A stretch of 64,000 bases of DNA from Ensifer adhaerens (lineage in GTDB: Bacteria; Pseudomonadota; Alphaproteobacteria; Rhizobiales; Rhizobiaceae), in assembly GCF_001270265.1 (NCBI RefSeq), contig NZ_LGAP01000027.1, forward strand, positions 40,574-104,573. Direction: 5' to 3'. A program made the position numbers and the translations under genes. Of this stretch, positions 34,450 through 44,262 are shown piece after piece. The notes beneath the pieces were generated by a model. That model saw only the letters and a program-made list of their open reading frames with translations, was not told the origin of the DNA and did no database searches. Position 1 is the first letter of the stretch, and each line of letters starts with the position of its first letter.

Positions 34450-36321
34450 TCAAATGAACGCGAGCGAGAACCATGGCACGAAGGCGATGGCGAGCAGGCC
34501 GACAAGGAGTGCCCCGATGTATGGCCAGATCGCGCCCATAGCTTCATCCGGCGAAACATTTCCCACCTTGCAGGCGATGTAGAAGCCGACTCCTATCGGG
34601 GGCGCCATTAAACCGACATTCATCGCAGTGACGATGACCATCGAGTAATGGACGTCGTGGATGCCGAGTGCACGGGCGACCGGGAACATGATCGGCGCAA
34701 GCAGCACGATCGCCGGCAGGCCCTCTAGTACGCAGCCGAGAAGCAGAAACAGCGCAATCGAAATTAACATGAACGAGACCCAACCGCCGGGCAGCGTGGC
34801 CAACGCGTCACGTAGGTGAAATGCGAATCCGGTCTGGGTCAGCGCCCAGGCCATCGCCGCCGCGGTACCCAGGATCAGCAAAATGGCACCGCTCATGGCT
34901 GCCGTCTCGACGAGCATACGGTAGAGCTTGCGCGGTGCGATTCCACCGTAGAGGACCATGCCGACGATGAGAGCGTACAACACCGCGATCGTCGAGACCT
35001 CGGTTGCGGTCGCCGCACCGCCAGCTACAGCGCTGCGGATGAGGAAGGGCAGAACCAGCGCCGGAAGCGCAATCAAAGATGCCTTGAGGATGAACTTGCC
35101 GGGCGCTCGATGAATGCCTTCCATGCTTTCATGCCGTGCCTTGAAGCGTGCGAAGGCAGCGAGTGCCACGAGCAGCACCATTGCAATCGCAAAGCCGCTG
35201 GTGAACAAAGCCGCGATGGAGACGCCTGCCACCGACCCAAGAACAATCAAGACGATCGAAGGCGGCACCGTGTCGGCCATTGCCGCACCCGTCGCGAGCA
35301 ACGCGATCATTTCGCTCGGCTTGTGGCCGCGGCGCTTCATCTCGGGAAACAATGCGGGTGCAACCGTAGCCATATCGGAAACCTTGGAGCCCGAAATGCC
35401 GGATACAAGAAACAGCGAGCCCAACAGCACGTAGGACATTCCCGCTTTAACGTGACCGAGTAGCGACGCGAGAAAGTCGACAATCGCTTTGCCCATTCCA
35501 GTCGCGTCCAGAATGCAGCCCAGCAGCACGAAGACCGGCACCGAAAGCAGGATGATGCTCGACATGCCTTCATCCATACGGCTCACCATCACTACGAGAG
35601 GCATGGTCGTCGTGAAGGACAGAAACATGAGGGTGGCGATGCCGAAACAGAAGGCAATTGGCACGCCAAGCGCAAGACACAATGCAGTGCCTCCCGCCAG
35701 GAATATAACGATGTTGAGGTCACCCAGCGATCGAAGCGAGGGCGACAGGTACCAAAGCGCCGCCGCCACTCCGAGAACGACCGCGACCGAGACGAGGACG
35801 TCGATCAGGTGGGACGATTTGAACAGCCGCGCCAACACCAGCACGAGCATCAGCGCGAGACCAATTGCAAGGGCCGCAACTCGGTAGCCCACGGGAATGT
35901 TCAGCGCGGAGGACGTTATCTCCATTTCGCCGATCGCATACTCGTAGGCGAACGGCAGCAGCACCACCAGAAACGTACCGGTTAACACGAGGCCGAAGGT
36001 TTCGGCCATTCCCTGTCGCCGCTCGTTCAGGCGCGAGAGCAACACTGTCAGGCGTAGGTGTTCGTTACGGTCAACAGCAATCGCTGTTCCGAGCATCGCC
36101 AGCCACAAGAAAGCGATGGACGCGGCTTCGTCGATCCAAACGATCGGTTGGTTGAAAAAGTATCGTGATACGACACCGGCGATCAGCATTCCGACGATCG
36201 CTGCGAGCAACACGACTGCCAGGGCCTCAACTGGCCTCATGAGAAGCGAGCCACGATGAGTCTGCAATACCTCGGCGGAACCCGATAGATCACTCCCAGC
36301 TGCATTTGTCACAGCGTTCAT
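34450..36321 (-). CDS. TRAP transporter permease, DctQ-DctM fusion
   Basis: 623 residues, entirely membrane protein. About residues 30-190 form the small four-helix DctQ part (SRYFFNQPIVWIDEAASIAFLW is its hallmark); about 195-623 form the large DctM part with GVPIAFCFGIATL, SGISGSKVSDMATVAPALFPEM and PIGVGFYIACKVG. Fused QM permeases are a known subset. The last DctQ helix bridges to DctM. Ribosome binding site AGGGAGGTG. It is the first gene of the eight-gene operon and fixes its input as a carboxylate driven by a sodium or proton gradient. Confidence 0.93.
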   Translation of the reverse strand: MNAVTNAAGSDLSGSAEVLQTHRGSLLMRPVEALAVVLLAAIVGMLIAGVVSRYFFNQPIVWIDEAASIAFLWLAMLGTAIAVDRNEHLRLTVLLSRLNERRQGMAETFGLVLTGTFLVVLLPFAYEYAIGEMEITSSALNIPVGYRVAALAIGLALMLVLVLARLFKSSHLIDVLVSVAVVLGVAAALWYLSPSLRSLGDLNIVIFLAGGTALCLALGVPIAFCFGIATLMFLSFTTTMPLVVMVSRMDEGMSSIILLSVPVFVLLGCILDATGMGKAIVDFLASLLGHVKAGMSYVLLGSLFLVSGISGSKVSDMATVAPALFPEMKRRGHKPSEMIALLATGAAMADTVPPSIVLIVLGSVAGVSIAALFTSGFAIAMVLLVALAAFARFKARHESMEGIHRAPGKFILKASLIALPALVLPFLIRSAVAGGAATATEVSTIAVLYALIVGMVLYGGIAPRKLYRMLVETAAMSGAILLILGTAAAMAWALTQTGFAFHLRDALATLPGGWVSFMLISIALFLLLGCVLEGLPAIVLLAPIMFPVARALGIHDVHYSMVIVTAMNVGLMAPPIGVGFYIACKVGNVSPDEAMGAIWPYIGALLVGLLAIAFVPWFSLAFI

Positions 36322-36869
36322 GACACCTCCCTTTGTCTTGTTAAAGCGGCCAAGGCTTGTATGTTGCCACTCCGTTTCGCTCCTCCCAGGGCGTCACGGT
36401 CGGGAAATGCGATCCTTCCCTTAGGTTCAAAATACAGAACTCATTGCCATATGCACGCAAGGGAAAACGTCTTCATATTGATATCATAGAATAAATTGGC
36501 AGAGGTCTCGGTTCATATTATGATCCATGCCGCCTCGCGATCGGTGGGCAAACGACTCGTACGTTGAAGGCGAAGGGTGGCGAGCACCGGGGAGCTGCAC
36601 ATGTTGCCCGGAGTCGACTGCAAACCGGAATAACGTTCAATCAACAGAGCGTTGGAGAAGCCGCCAGCGCGATGTCCAACCTGTTTGACGCTCCCCAAGA
36701 AAAGCGCTTCGGAGACACTTCCACTTCGAGTCCGAACAGCTGCCCGGCTTGGCGGTCAGCGCCTGGAAGGACGGTGGGCGATGCCGAGTCTGGCCCATCT
36801 CACTGTCGCGCATGCGTGATATTTTGGGGGGTCGGCCGATGTCATCTCCGAGACAGACTACGCTGCGCC
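36322..36869. other. 548-nt intergenic region, promoter region of the TRAP operon
   Basis: Left part, close to the TRAP permease start, is AT-rich and has two dyads (36472-36524). The right part (about 36540-36869) has weak open frames on both strands with no recognisable domain and no ribosome binding site; it may be decayed coding DNA. Confidence 0.5.
36472..36524. promoter_or_regulatory. two AT-rich dyads 40 bp apart upstream of the TRAP operon
   Basis: TTCATATTGATATCATAGAA begins at 36472 with a central TGATATCA palindrome; TTCATATTATGAT begins at 36512 with the palindrome TCATA-T-TATGA. The TTCATATT starts are exactly 40 bp apart. They are placed about 150-200 nt before the permease start, suitable for a regulator such as the IclR protein of the operon. 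Confidence 0.4.
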
Positions 36870-37220
36870 TCAGCTCTTGCCGTGCTTCAGCGCCGCATGA
36901 TAGGCGCGCTCGGCCCAAGCCTGCAGCTTGTCATCGTCTTCGATCACGTCGGCGGGAACTTCCCAGTAAGACTTAAGAGCGTGATCTTCCCCCTCGCTCA
37001 CGTAACCCAACGCTTGGGAGCCCGCCGCCTCATACTCGCTTCGCGAGTTGTCATCTACCTTGAAATAGAGCGCTCCATGCCAGACCATGGCGAAAACATG
37101 GTCGGTGCGATATAGCGCAATGGCGCCGAACAGGGGCCGCGTGGTGAGTTTCGCCCAGTCTGAAAGCTGATCCACATAGTGGTCAGCGAGCTTTTTCGTC
37201 TGTTCGGATTGTTTCGACAT
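36870..37220 (-). CDS. TfoX N-terminal-domain protein
   Basis: 116 residues, start supported by AAAGGAT. The sequence DQLSDWAKLTTRPLFGAIALYRTDHVFAMVWHGALYFKVDD matches the TfoX N-terminal domain (typically RxMFGGxGxYxxGxxFxxxxxxxxYLK). Only the N-terminal domain is present; the C-terminal helix-hairpin-helix domain of competence regulators is missing, as in most proteobacterial single-domain homologues whose function is unclear. It lies 39 nt after the broken MDR gene on the same strand. Confidence 0.85.
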   Translation of the reverse strand: MSKQSEQTKKLADHYVDQLSDWAKLTTRPLFGAIALYRTDHVFAMVWHGALYFKVDDNSRSEYEAAGSQALGYVSEGEDHALKSYWEVPADVIEDDDKLQAWAERAYHAALKHGKS

Positions 37221-37259
37221 TTGGTATCCTTTTCAGATCAACTATTCTGCGGGCCGCGT

Positions 37260-38252
37260 TCAGTCGAGGACGACAACATGCTTGCCTGGAGTGGTTCCCG
37301 CTTCGAGATCGGCCTGCGCGTCGCGAACCTGCTCGAGGCCGCGATAGACCTTCGCTACGGAGACTTTCAACCGTCCGTCCGCAATAGCCCGAAGCTGTTG
37401 GTTGAAGACGCTAGATGGCAGGTCAGCGGCCCCACCGCCATAGGCGGTCATCCTCACCCCGAATGGGATGTAGCCGAGCGGACTGAATTCCTGAATCACC
37501 CACTCGTCGGACAGAGCGCCTGTGAAGCAGACGGTGCCGTGGACCCGGGTCGCCTGAAGCGTGTCCCGTAGCGTGGGTCCACCTACCAGTTCCAGCCCCG
37601 CATCGACGCCGTTTGGAAAAAGGGCTCGCACGGCGTCTGCAATCGTTCCGTCGTCCACCAGCGGGTGGTCGACGCCGAGTGCACGCAGCTTTTCTATACG
37701 ATCTGGGCGGCGAGTAGTGGAGATCACGACCGCGCCCATCTCTTTGGCGATAGTTGCCGCCGAGAGGCCGACAGTCGAGGTGCCGCCTCGGATCAGCAGC
37801 GTCTGACGGCGGCGCAGGTCGAGCCCCTTGGTCAACGACCCGTAGGCTGTCTGAAACATCTCGGGCAGCGCGCCGAGGACATCCCACGGCAGGCTCGTCT
37901 CAAACGGGATAACCTGCGCTGCGGGAACGACCGTGTAGTCGGCATATGAGCCGTCGAATGAGCGCCACATGCCCCCCATCATGGCGGCCACCCTTTGCCC
38001 AGGCTTCAAACCGCCACCTTCCGGCGCTTCATCCACGATGCCGACGCATTCAATGCCGAGCACGCGCGGCATCGTGAAATCGGCATCGGACAGGCCTTTC
38101 CGGCTAGTAACTTCGGACTCGTTGACCCCAAACGCCTTCACGCGGATGCGAACCTAGCCGGAGGGGCGCCGCGGTACGGGCACGTTTTCAAGGACGAGTT
38201 TGTCGACCCCGCCAGGTTCAGAGAGCACGACTGCTCGCATGGTTTTAGTCAT
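37260..38252 (-). pseudogene. MDR zinc-type alcohol dehydrogenase/quinone reductase gene interrupted by an in-frame TAG
   Basis: From ATG 38252 the frame reads MTKTMRAVVLSEPGGVDKL, then PVPRRPSG, a TAG at 38156-38154, and continues VRIRVKAFGVNESEVTSRKG to the stop at 37260. Without the TAG this would be a 330-residue MDR protein (Rossmann motif TSTVGLSAATIA intact). Homologues often have Trp in that place (TGG), so one G-to-A change explains it. Downstream translation could restart at GTG 38141, giving a 293-residue product lacking the first beta-strands of the GroES-like domain. Either a recent pseudogene, readthrough or a sequencing error. Confidence 0.75.
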
Positions 38253-39001
38253 GGCTCACTCCACTCTCGATGAAAGGCTGATCGGCTCATTTCCGCTGAA
38301 GAATCATGGACATCAGCCAGTTGTGCTCCGCGGGCCGGCCGAACATGCCGACCGCAACATCGGAACCATCGATTTTCGACTCGCCTAGAAGCTCTCTAAC
38401 CCCATGAACGGCATCGGGAACCTAGCCGTTCGCTGAACCCGACTTAGAATGCTTTAGGCTGTGAATTATCCGACATTGCTTACGGCCACTAAAGGCAGAA
38501 AGCAGACATTTACTGATACTTTTCAGCTATTCGGATTTGAGCGTGGAAGCGCCTCTCAGTGAAACACGCCCACGTTGAGCAAAACTCCGAACTGCTTCGT
38601 CCGACTTCACAGTTGCCACCCGGAACACCAATCCAAGCCGGTGACCTCTGCCAAGGCCGCGGGACCTCGTCTAAAATCGACCAAAAGGGGGCTACTTCCT
38701 TCTCCTGCAGAGGAGGCTGCTTCCTGTTGCTCGACATCAGTATCTCCGAGGAAACACACATCGCGCGCGCCTCCGGACGGGCGCAGGCCGCGTTCAGAAC
38801 ATTCCAAACTCTCCAGCGCGCCCAACAGAGCTGAATTCCAAGTCGCTAATGCATCCAGCCGCTCACCCAGCCGAACCCTGTATACCGCCCGCCGGTCGAA
38901 CTTTATCAGCGGAGCGGCTCCAGGGGACCCTTGCCACGTCGAGCAAGAGCCCCCTTGAACCGATATTTGCTAGCTGCCGGACCGAGCCGCGGAACATTCG
39001 G
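38253..39001. other. 749-nt region without recognised gene
   Basis: Between the broken MDR gene and the end of the oligopeptide ABC operon. Open frames up to about 90 codons occur on both strands, but none has a recognisable domain or good ribosome binding site. A stem with G-U wobbles (38923-38934 with 38943-38954) follows the ABC operon stop and may define its 3' end. The region could be decayed mobile DNA; this is inference. Confidence 0.45.
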
Positions 39002-40660
39002 TCAGCATGAAATGTTGCGCTCAGCAGGTTGCTGGACCGCTCGCTCGGCGGCGCCGGCGCCCTGTCTTGCCCACCACTCCCGCCCCGGAACCGACGCAAG
39101 CAGTTCCCGCGTATACGGATGCTTTGGCCGATCAAACAGCTCCTGGGCGTCGCCGAACTCCACGATTTCGCCGGCCTTCATAACCACTATCTTGTCAGCG
39201 ATCTTTCGTGCAACGCGCAGATCGTGCGTGATGAAAATGATGGCGATTTTGAATTTGGATCGAAGATCTTGGAGAAGCTTGATGATCTGAGCCTGTGTGG
39301 AAACATCCAAGGCTGACACGGCTTCGTCCGCAATCAAGATGTCTGGCTGCAGTGACAAGGCACGCGCAATGCCAATTCTTTGGCGTTGGCCGCCTGAGAA
39401 TTCGTGCGGGAGCCGGTTGGCCGCGCCGCTGTCGAGGCCGACGGTTTTAAGGAGCCGGCGCGCGTTTTCCGAAGCTTCGACCCTCGGTACGCCATGAGCC
39501 ACCGCGGGCTCCGAAATGATCGCACCTACCGAGGTGCGGGGATTGAGTGAGGCATAGGGATCCTGGAAGATCATTTGGACACGTGAGCGGAAGCGTCGCA
39601 GCGACTTTCCGGACAACTCAAGAAAATTCTCGTTCGCGATCGTCACGTTGCCATCGTTGGGTTCGATCAACCGGCAGAGGCATCGTGCTGCGGTCGATTT
39701 TCCCGATCCTGATTCACCTACTACGGCGATAGTCTCGCCTGGGCGTATCTCCAAATTGAAGTCGGCGAGTGCTACGCGTTGCTGCGGGCGGAGTGAAAAG
39801 CCTTTGCGGACGGGATAGGATTTACACAGACCGGTAGCCGTCAGGACCGGTTTGCCCATTCCACTGAACGGCTGGCTTTTCTCCTGATCCTTAAGGTCTC
39901 GAAGCAGCGAACGGGTGTATTCATGGCGTGGCGCGGCTAGCACGGCCGCAGTCGACCCATGCTCTACGACCCGCCCGTGCCGCATCACGATCACGGTATC
40001 CGCGATTTCGGCCACAACCCCGAAATCGTGGGTCACGAACAGCATGCTCATGTTTTTCTGCTGTTGTTGCTGCTTAAGCAGCCGCAGGATTTTCATCTGC
40101 GTGGTAACGTCAAGCGCGGTTGTCGGCTCGTCTGCTATCAATAGCTTCGGGCCGAGCAAGAGCGCCATCGCGATCATGACGCGTTGTCTTTGTCCACCGG
40201 ATAGTTGATGCGGATACTTTTGATAAGTTTCTTCGGGATGAGGCAAATTGACGTCCGCGAAAGCGGCCAGTACGCGGGACCGTCGCTCCGTCTTCGATTT
40301 CACACCATGATAACGCAGGACCTCGTCTGTCTGAACCCCGACTCGCATGACAGGGTTCATCGCCGACATTGGTTCTTGGAAAATCATCGACATGGCGTTG
40401 CCACGGAGCTCCCGCATCCTTCGGGTGGAGGCGTGGGTGATGTCTTCGCCATCCAATACGATGCTGCCCTCACTGACGCCCAGCCTCTGCAGAGGGAGAA
40501 GTCCCATAACCGCTCTGGCCAGGGTACTCTTCCCCGAGCCGGATTCGCCGACAATACAAGTCAGCTGTCCATGGGGCAGCGAGAGCGACACATTTTCGAG
40601 AGCGTACTTGCGATCGCTACCAAGAGGCAGGGGAACGAAAAGTCCTTGTACTTCAAGCAT
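39002..40660 (-). CDS. oligopeptide-type ABC transporter ATPase (DppD-DppF fusion)
   Basis: 552 residues from ATG 40660, chosen over ATG 40669 because GAGG lies 8 nt before it. Two ABC domains: GESGSGKST with LSGGQRQRVMIA, then GESGSGKST again with FSGGQRQRIGIARAL, plus the Dpp/Opp-specific C-terminal extension after each (VEHGSTAAVLAAPRHEYTR and VEFGDAQELFDRPKHPYTR). It is the last gene of its operon. Domain sequences differ enough from the 13625 and 49417 proteins to indicate a different subfamily. Confidence 0.92.
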   Translation of the reverse strand: MLEVQGLFVPLPLGSDRKYALENVSLSLPHGQLTCIVGESGSGKSTLARAVMGLLPLQRLGVSEGSIVLDGEDITHASTRRMRELRGNAMSMIFQEPMSAMNPVMRVGVQTDEVLRYHGVKSKTERRSRVLAAFADVNLPHPEETYQKYPHQLSGGQRQRVMIAMALLLGPKLLIADEPTTALDVTTQMKILRLLKQQQQQKNMSMLFVTHDFGVVAEIADTVIVMRHGRVVEHGSTAAVLAAPRHEYTRSLLRDLKDQEKSQPFSGMGKPVLTATGLCKSYPVRKGFSLRPQQRVALADFNLEIRPGETIAVVGESGSGKSTAARCLCRLIEPNDGNVTIANENFLELSGKSLRRFRSRVQMIFQDPYASLNPRTSVGAIISEPAVAHGVPRVEASENARRLLKTVGLDSGAANRLPHEFSGGQRQRIGIARALSLQPDILIADEAVSALDVSTQAQIIKLLQDLRSKFKIAIIFITHDLRVARKIADKIVVMKAGEIVEFGDAQELFDRPKHPYTRELLASVPGREWWARQGAGAAERAVQQPAERNISC

Positions 40661-40679
40661 GTTCTGCATCCTCGATCCC

Positions 40680-41510
40680 CTACGTTCTTAACCGCGGATT
40701 GAGGACATCATTTATGCCCTGCCCGAGCAGATTGATGGCCAGTACGGAGAGAGCAACTGCGATTCCGGGGATCGTGCAGACCCACCAGGCACTCCGCAAC
40801 ACGCTACGACCCGCGCCAATCATGTAGCCCCAGCTCATCACGTTTGGATCGCTGAGTCCGAGAAAGGACAGCCCGGACTCGATGAGGATCGCCGTCGCCA
40901 CCATAAGCGACCCCATCACGATGATAGGGGATAGGCAGTTCGGCAGCATTTCTCGAAAGATGATGTGAAGTCGATTGAAACCAAGTCCTGTTGCGGCCAA
41001 CACGAACTCGCGCTGCTTCAGGGACAGGAATTCCGCCCGGACCAACCTCGCGACCGGTGGCCAAGAGATGATTGCAATCGTGATCACGACGTTGCTGATC
41101 GTCGGCGTGAAGATCGCCAAGATCAAAATCGCGAAAACAAAAGCGGGAATTGTCTGAAAAACCTCCGTCAGTCGCATGAGCAGCGCATCGGTATAACCGC
41201 CGGCATAGCCCGCGACCGCGCCGATGCACGTGCCGATGATCACTGCAACAAGGGTGGCGACGACGCCGACAAAAAGCGACGCTCTTGCGCCATGGACCAA
41301 TCCGGCGGCGATGTCCCGCCCGAGGATGTCCGTCCCCAACGGGAATGAACTGCCTGGCGGCAAGAGCGGATCACCGACAATCGAGAAGGGACTGCCGGGG
41401 TAAACGATCGGACCGATTAGCGCCATCGCAACGACAACACAAAGGAGCGTCGTTCCAAAGACGAGGGGCGGTCCGCCCACTCGCAAAAGTCTCGTGGCCG
41501 TCAATTTCAT
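40680..41510 (-). CDS. oligopeptide-type ABC permease (DppC-like)
   Basis: 276 residues with the DppC arrangement: first segment near 12-36, periplasmic FPLGTDILGRDIAAGLVHGAR, five more segments, and the EAA loop AATGLGFNRLHIIFREMLPN. The start overlaps the DppB-like stop by 4 nt. Second permease of the 44162-39002 transporter. Confidence 0.92.
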   Translation of the reverse strand: MKLTATRLLRVGGPPLVFGTTLLCVVVAMALIGPIVYPGSPFSIVGDPLLPPGSSFPLGTDILGRDIAAGLVHGARASLFVGVVATLVAVIIGTCIGAVAGYAGGYTDALLMRLTEVFQTIPAFVFAILILAIFTPTISNVVITIAIISWPPVARLVRAEFLSLKQREFVLAATGLGFNRLHIIFREMLPNCLSPIIVMGSLMVATAILIESGLSFLGLSDPNVMSWGYMIGAGRSVLRSAWWVCTIPGIAVALSVLAINLLGQGINDVLNPRLRT

Positions 41511-42481
41511 TTGGATACCTCGATTCTTGGATCGACCAGCGAATAGACCAGATCGACGAAGAGGTTTGCGACCACGACAAGTATGCTCGATATAAGGAAC
41601 ACACCCATCACGACATTCAGTTCGCGAGCATGGATCGCCTCATAGATAAGAGTGCCGAGCCCTGGCCAGCCGAACACCGCCTCGATTACGACGGAGCCGC
41701 CGAACATCGCGCCGAGTTGGATTCCGATCATGGTCATGACCGGAAGGATCGCAGTGCGAGTGATGTGCGAAACCACGCGCCTATTCGGCAACCCTTTCGC
41801 CACGGCTGTCACCGCGAAATCCATACCCGCCTGTTCCAGATACGATGCCCGCATGAGGCGCGCATACAGGGCTATGTAGTAAACGGACAGCGTGGCGACC
41901 GGGAGGACCATGTGATAAATGACGTCAGTTACCCGGTCATAGCCCGTATAGAACGCCGCGACCGTCTCCATACCGCTACTGGGAAGCCAGCCAAGATTGA
42001 TCGTGAAAATCACGACCAACATCAGGCCGAGCCAGAACGCAGGCACCGCCGCCCCCACGACCACTGCGAACGAAATAATCGTGTCAGCCAGCCGGTTTAC
42101 CTTGACCCCCGCCAAGATCCCCAGCCCGACCCCTATGATTACGGACAAGATCAAAGCAGCCGACATGAGAATGAGCGTCGGTCCAAGCCGACTGAACACC
42201 AAATCGGCAACATCTGCCGAGTAACGGAAGGAATGACCAAAATCCAGCACGGCCACCCGTGACAAGTACATGGCGAGGCGAATGTGGAGCGGCTCGTTGA
42301 GACCGAACCGCTCCTTCATTTGCTCCACGTACTCAGGCGACGCACCGCCGCTCTCACTGGCGAGCACGTCGACCGCGTCTCCCTCGGGAAGTTGAAGGAG
42401 AAGGAAGTTTACAGCCGCGACGACGAAGACCGTCGTCACGGCTACCAGTAGCCGTCTTAGAAACCAAAAAACTTGCGACAT
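41507..42481 (-). CDS. oligopeptide-type ABC permease (DppB-like)
   Basis: 324 residues from ATG 42481; the frame is open to 42544 but that would overlap the binding-protein gene. Family features: NFLLLQLPEGDAVDVLASE after the first helix, SPEYVEQMKERFGLNEPLHIR (periplasmic), and the EAA loop VTAVAKGLPNRRVVSHITR. Six membrane segments. It lies 37 nt after the binding-protein stop. Confidence 0.92.
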   Translation of the reverse strand: MSQVFWFLRRLLVAVTTVFVVAAVNFLLLQLPEGDAVDVLASESGGASPEYVEQMKERFGLNEPLHIRLAMYLSRVAVLDFGHSFRYSADVADLVFSRLGPTLILMSAALILSVIIGVGLGILAGVKVNRLADTIISFAVVVGAAVPAFWLGLMLVVIFTINLGWLPSSGMETVAAFYTGYDRVTDVIYHMVLPVATLSVYYIALYARLMRASYLEQAGMDFAVTAVAKGLPNRRVVSHITRTAILPVMTMIGIQLGAMFGGSVVIEAVFGWPGLGTLIYEAIHARELNVVMGVFLISSILVVVANLFVDLVYSLVDPRIEVSK

Positions 42482-42518
42482 TCTTCTGACCTTTGCTTCG
42501 TTCTCTCGGATGAAGCGG

Positions 42519-44162
42519 TCAAGCCGCTTTGATCCAGAGATCATACCAAGGGCCGTAAGGTCCTAAGCCGGAAGTGCTGTGTTCCATCACCACCGTGTTT
42601 GATACGGTCGCGAACTGCATGTCGTGAATATGAAGAGATGGCATTTCGTCGGCGATGATGGCTTGGAATTCGTGGTACAAGCCGGCGCGCTTTTCGCGAT
42701 CCAATTCGACCATGGCCTGCTCCAGCAGCTTATCAACCTTCTCGTTGCTGAACCGCGTGACGTTGACGTACGGCACGCCGGGCTTGATTGAACTCGACAG
42801 GAAGAAGCGATGCGCGCCCAATACGGGATCAATCAGATGGTAGTGATAGGTAGAGCTGAATTGGAAGTCGTATTCTGTGTAAAGGCGCCGCGTCCAGGTC
42901 GCGGCGTCTTCGTACCGTAACGTCACGCGGATACCGACTTGCTCGAGCGCTTGCTTGATGTATTCCCCGAGCCGGCGCCATTCTTCGCCATACGGAATGA
43001 TGTCGTGCACAACCTCTGCCCTAATTCCTGACGCGTCCGGCTTCAGGCCCGCGGCATCCAGGAGTTCAGCCGCCCTGGCAAGGTCCTGTTTTCGCGGGTA
43101 GTTCGGCAGATCGCCAGGGTTGATGCCGATAGCGCTGAATTGGCTAGACAGGCAGCTTTTCGCGGGCGTGCCGAAGCCCTGAAAGATGTTCTGGACAATG
43201 TATTCGCGGTCGATGACATGCGAGACCGCCTGCCGCACTTCCTTCTTGTCGAAGGGGTGCACTTTCGTATTGAATTCCAACAACGATATTGAACTCAGGC
43301 TGCCGTATCCCTCGGTTGACATATTGAGATAGGGCAGTGCGTCGAGGCGCTTCGCTTCGATCGCGGGGATCGCGCCCAGCGCCGCAAGATGGACTTCGGA
43401 GTTCTCGAGAGCTGCGACGCGCGTTGCAGCATCGGCGATAAACCGACCAACCAACCGGTCGGGCCGCGGCAGCCCCTCCCGCCAGTAGTCCTGGTTCTTT
43501 TCAAGCAGAACGAACTGCCCCCGTCGCCATTCGACGAACTTGTAGGGCCCGGTTCCAACCGGTCGATTGGCGAGATCAAGGTTCTTGAGATCCTTGCCGG
43601 CCATTAGGTGCTTCGGAACGATCGGGGTATCTTTGCCGGATAGCACGCGTGCCAAGTATGGAGTCGCCGCCGAGAACTTCATGACCACCGTAGCATCATC
43701 CGGTGTATCTACCGACACCAGGTTTTTGAGGCTGATCGACGCCCGTGGATGAAGCTTCTTGAGAACCTCCATGAACGAGAATTGAACATCGGCACTGGTG
43801 AGCGGCTCGCCATCGTGCCACTTAACGCCCTTGCGGAGTTTAAACGTAGCGCTCAGACCGTCGTCCGCGATCGAGTACTCGCTCGCCAGCCCTGGCGCTG
43901 GCTGCAACTTCGCATCGACTTCAAGAAGACCTTCATAGATCTTCGTGCCGATTTGCTCGATCGGTCCAGAAGACGAGGCATAGAGCGCCAGCGAAGGGGG
44001 TTCCGGCTGAACGAGGAATATCATCGTTCCCCCGCTTTGAGGGGAATCCGCGGCGAGTGCGCTGCTGGTCAAACCCCACGGCACCAAGAATGCCACCCCA
44101 CCGCCGAGAGCCAGTTTTAGTGCCGTGCGTCTGCTGCAAGTTGCATCGATCAACTTCGTCAT
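42519..44162 (-). CDS. oligopeptide-type ABC substrate-binding protein (family 5)
   Basis: 547 residues; ribosome binding site GGGAGGT. Tat signal: CSRRTALKLALGGG, hydrophobic stretch, cleavage near SALAAD. Family landmarks: LASEYSIADDGLSATFKLRKG, WHDGEPLTSADVQFSF and VRQAVSHVIDREYIVQNIF. Clearly more distant from the other three family-5 proteins in the window, which begin KRGGHLRIG or KRGGKIRFG, so the ligand is probably different. A small hairpin spans its stop codon (42513-42529), which may help set a high binding-protein to permease ratio. Confidence 0.92.
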   Translation of the reverse strand: MTKLIDATCSRRTALKLALGGGVAFLVPWGLTSSALAADSPQSGGTMIFLVQPEPPSLALYASSSGPIEQIGTKIYEGLLEVDAKLQPAPGLASEYSIADDGLSATFKLRKGVKWHDGEPLTSADVQFSFMEVLKKLHPRASISLKNLVSVDTPDDATVVMKFSAATPYLARVLSGKDTPIVPKHLMAGKDLKNLDLANRPVGTGPYKFVEWRRGQFVLLEKNQDYWREGLPRPDRLVGRFIADAATRVAALENSEVHLAALGAIPAIEAKRLDALPYLNMSTEGYGSLSSISLLEFNTKVHPFDKKEVRQAVSHVIDREYIVQNIFQGFGTPAKSCLSSQFSAIGINPGDLPNYPRKQDLARAAELLDAAGLKPDASGIRAEVVHDIIPYGEEWRRLGEYIKQALEQVGIRVTLRYEDAATWTRRLYTEYDFQFSSTYHYHLIDPVLGAHRFFLSSSIKPGVPYVNVTRFSNEKVDKLLEQAMVELDREKRAGLYHEFQAIIADEMPSLHIHDMQFATVSNTVVMEHSTSGLGPYGPWYDLWIKAA

Positions 44163-44262
44163 TACAAAGACCTCCCAATCTTCGTGCGCTCCTCAGCTCA
44201 AGTCCCTCGTGGCCCGCCCGCCTCCAGGGCGCGACCGCTCGGGTCCGAAGCTTGATCAGACT

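Noticed and set aside
36564..37115. A 183-codon plus-strand open frame
   Set aside because: Its second half is antisense to the TfoX-like gene and the first has no recognisable feature or ribosome binding site.
38154..38156. TAG decoded as pyrrolysine or another special codon
   Set aside because: MDR enzymes have no such residue, the organism type does not encode pyrrolysine, and Trp-to-stop by one base change is far simpler.
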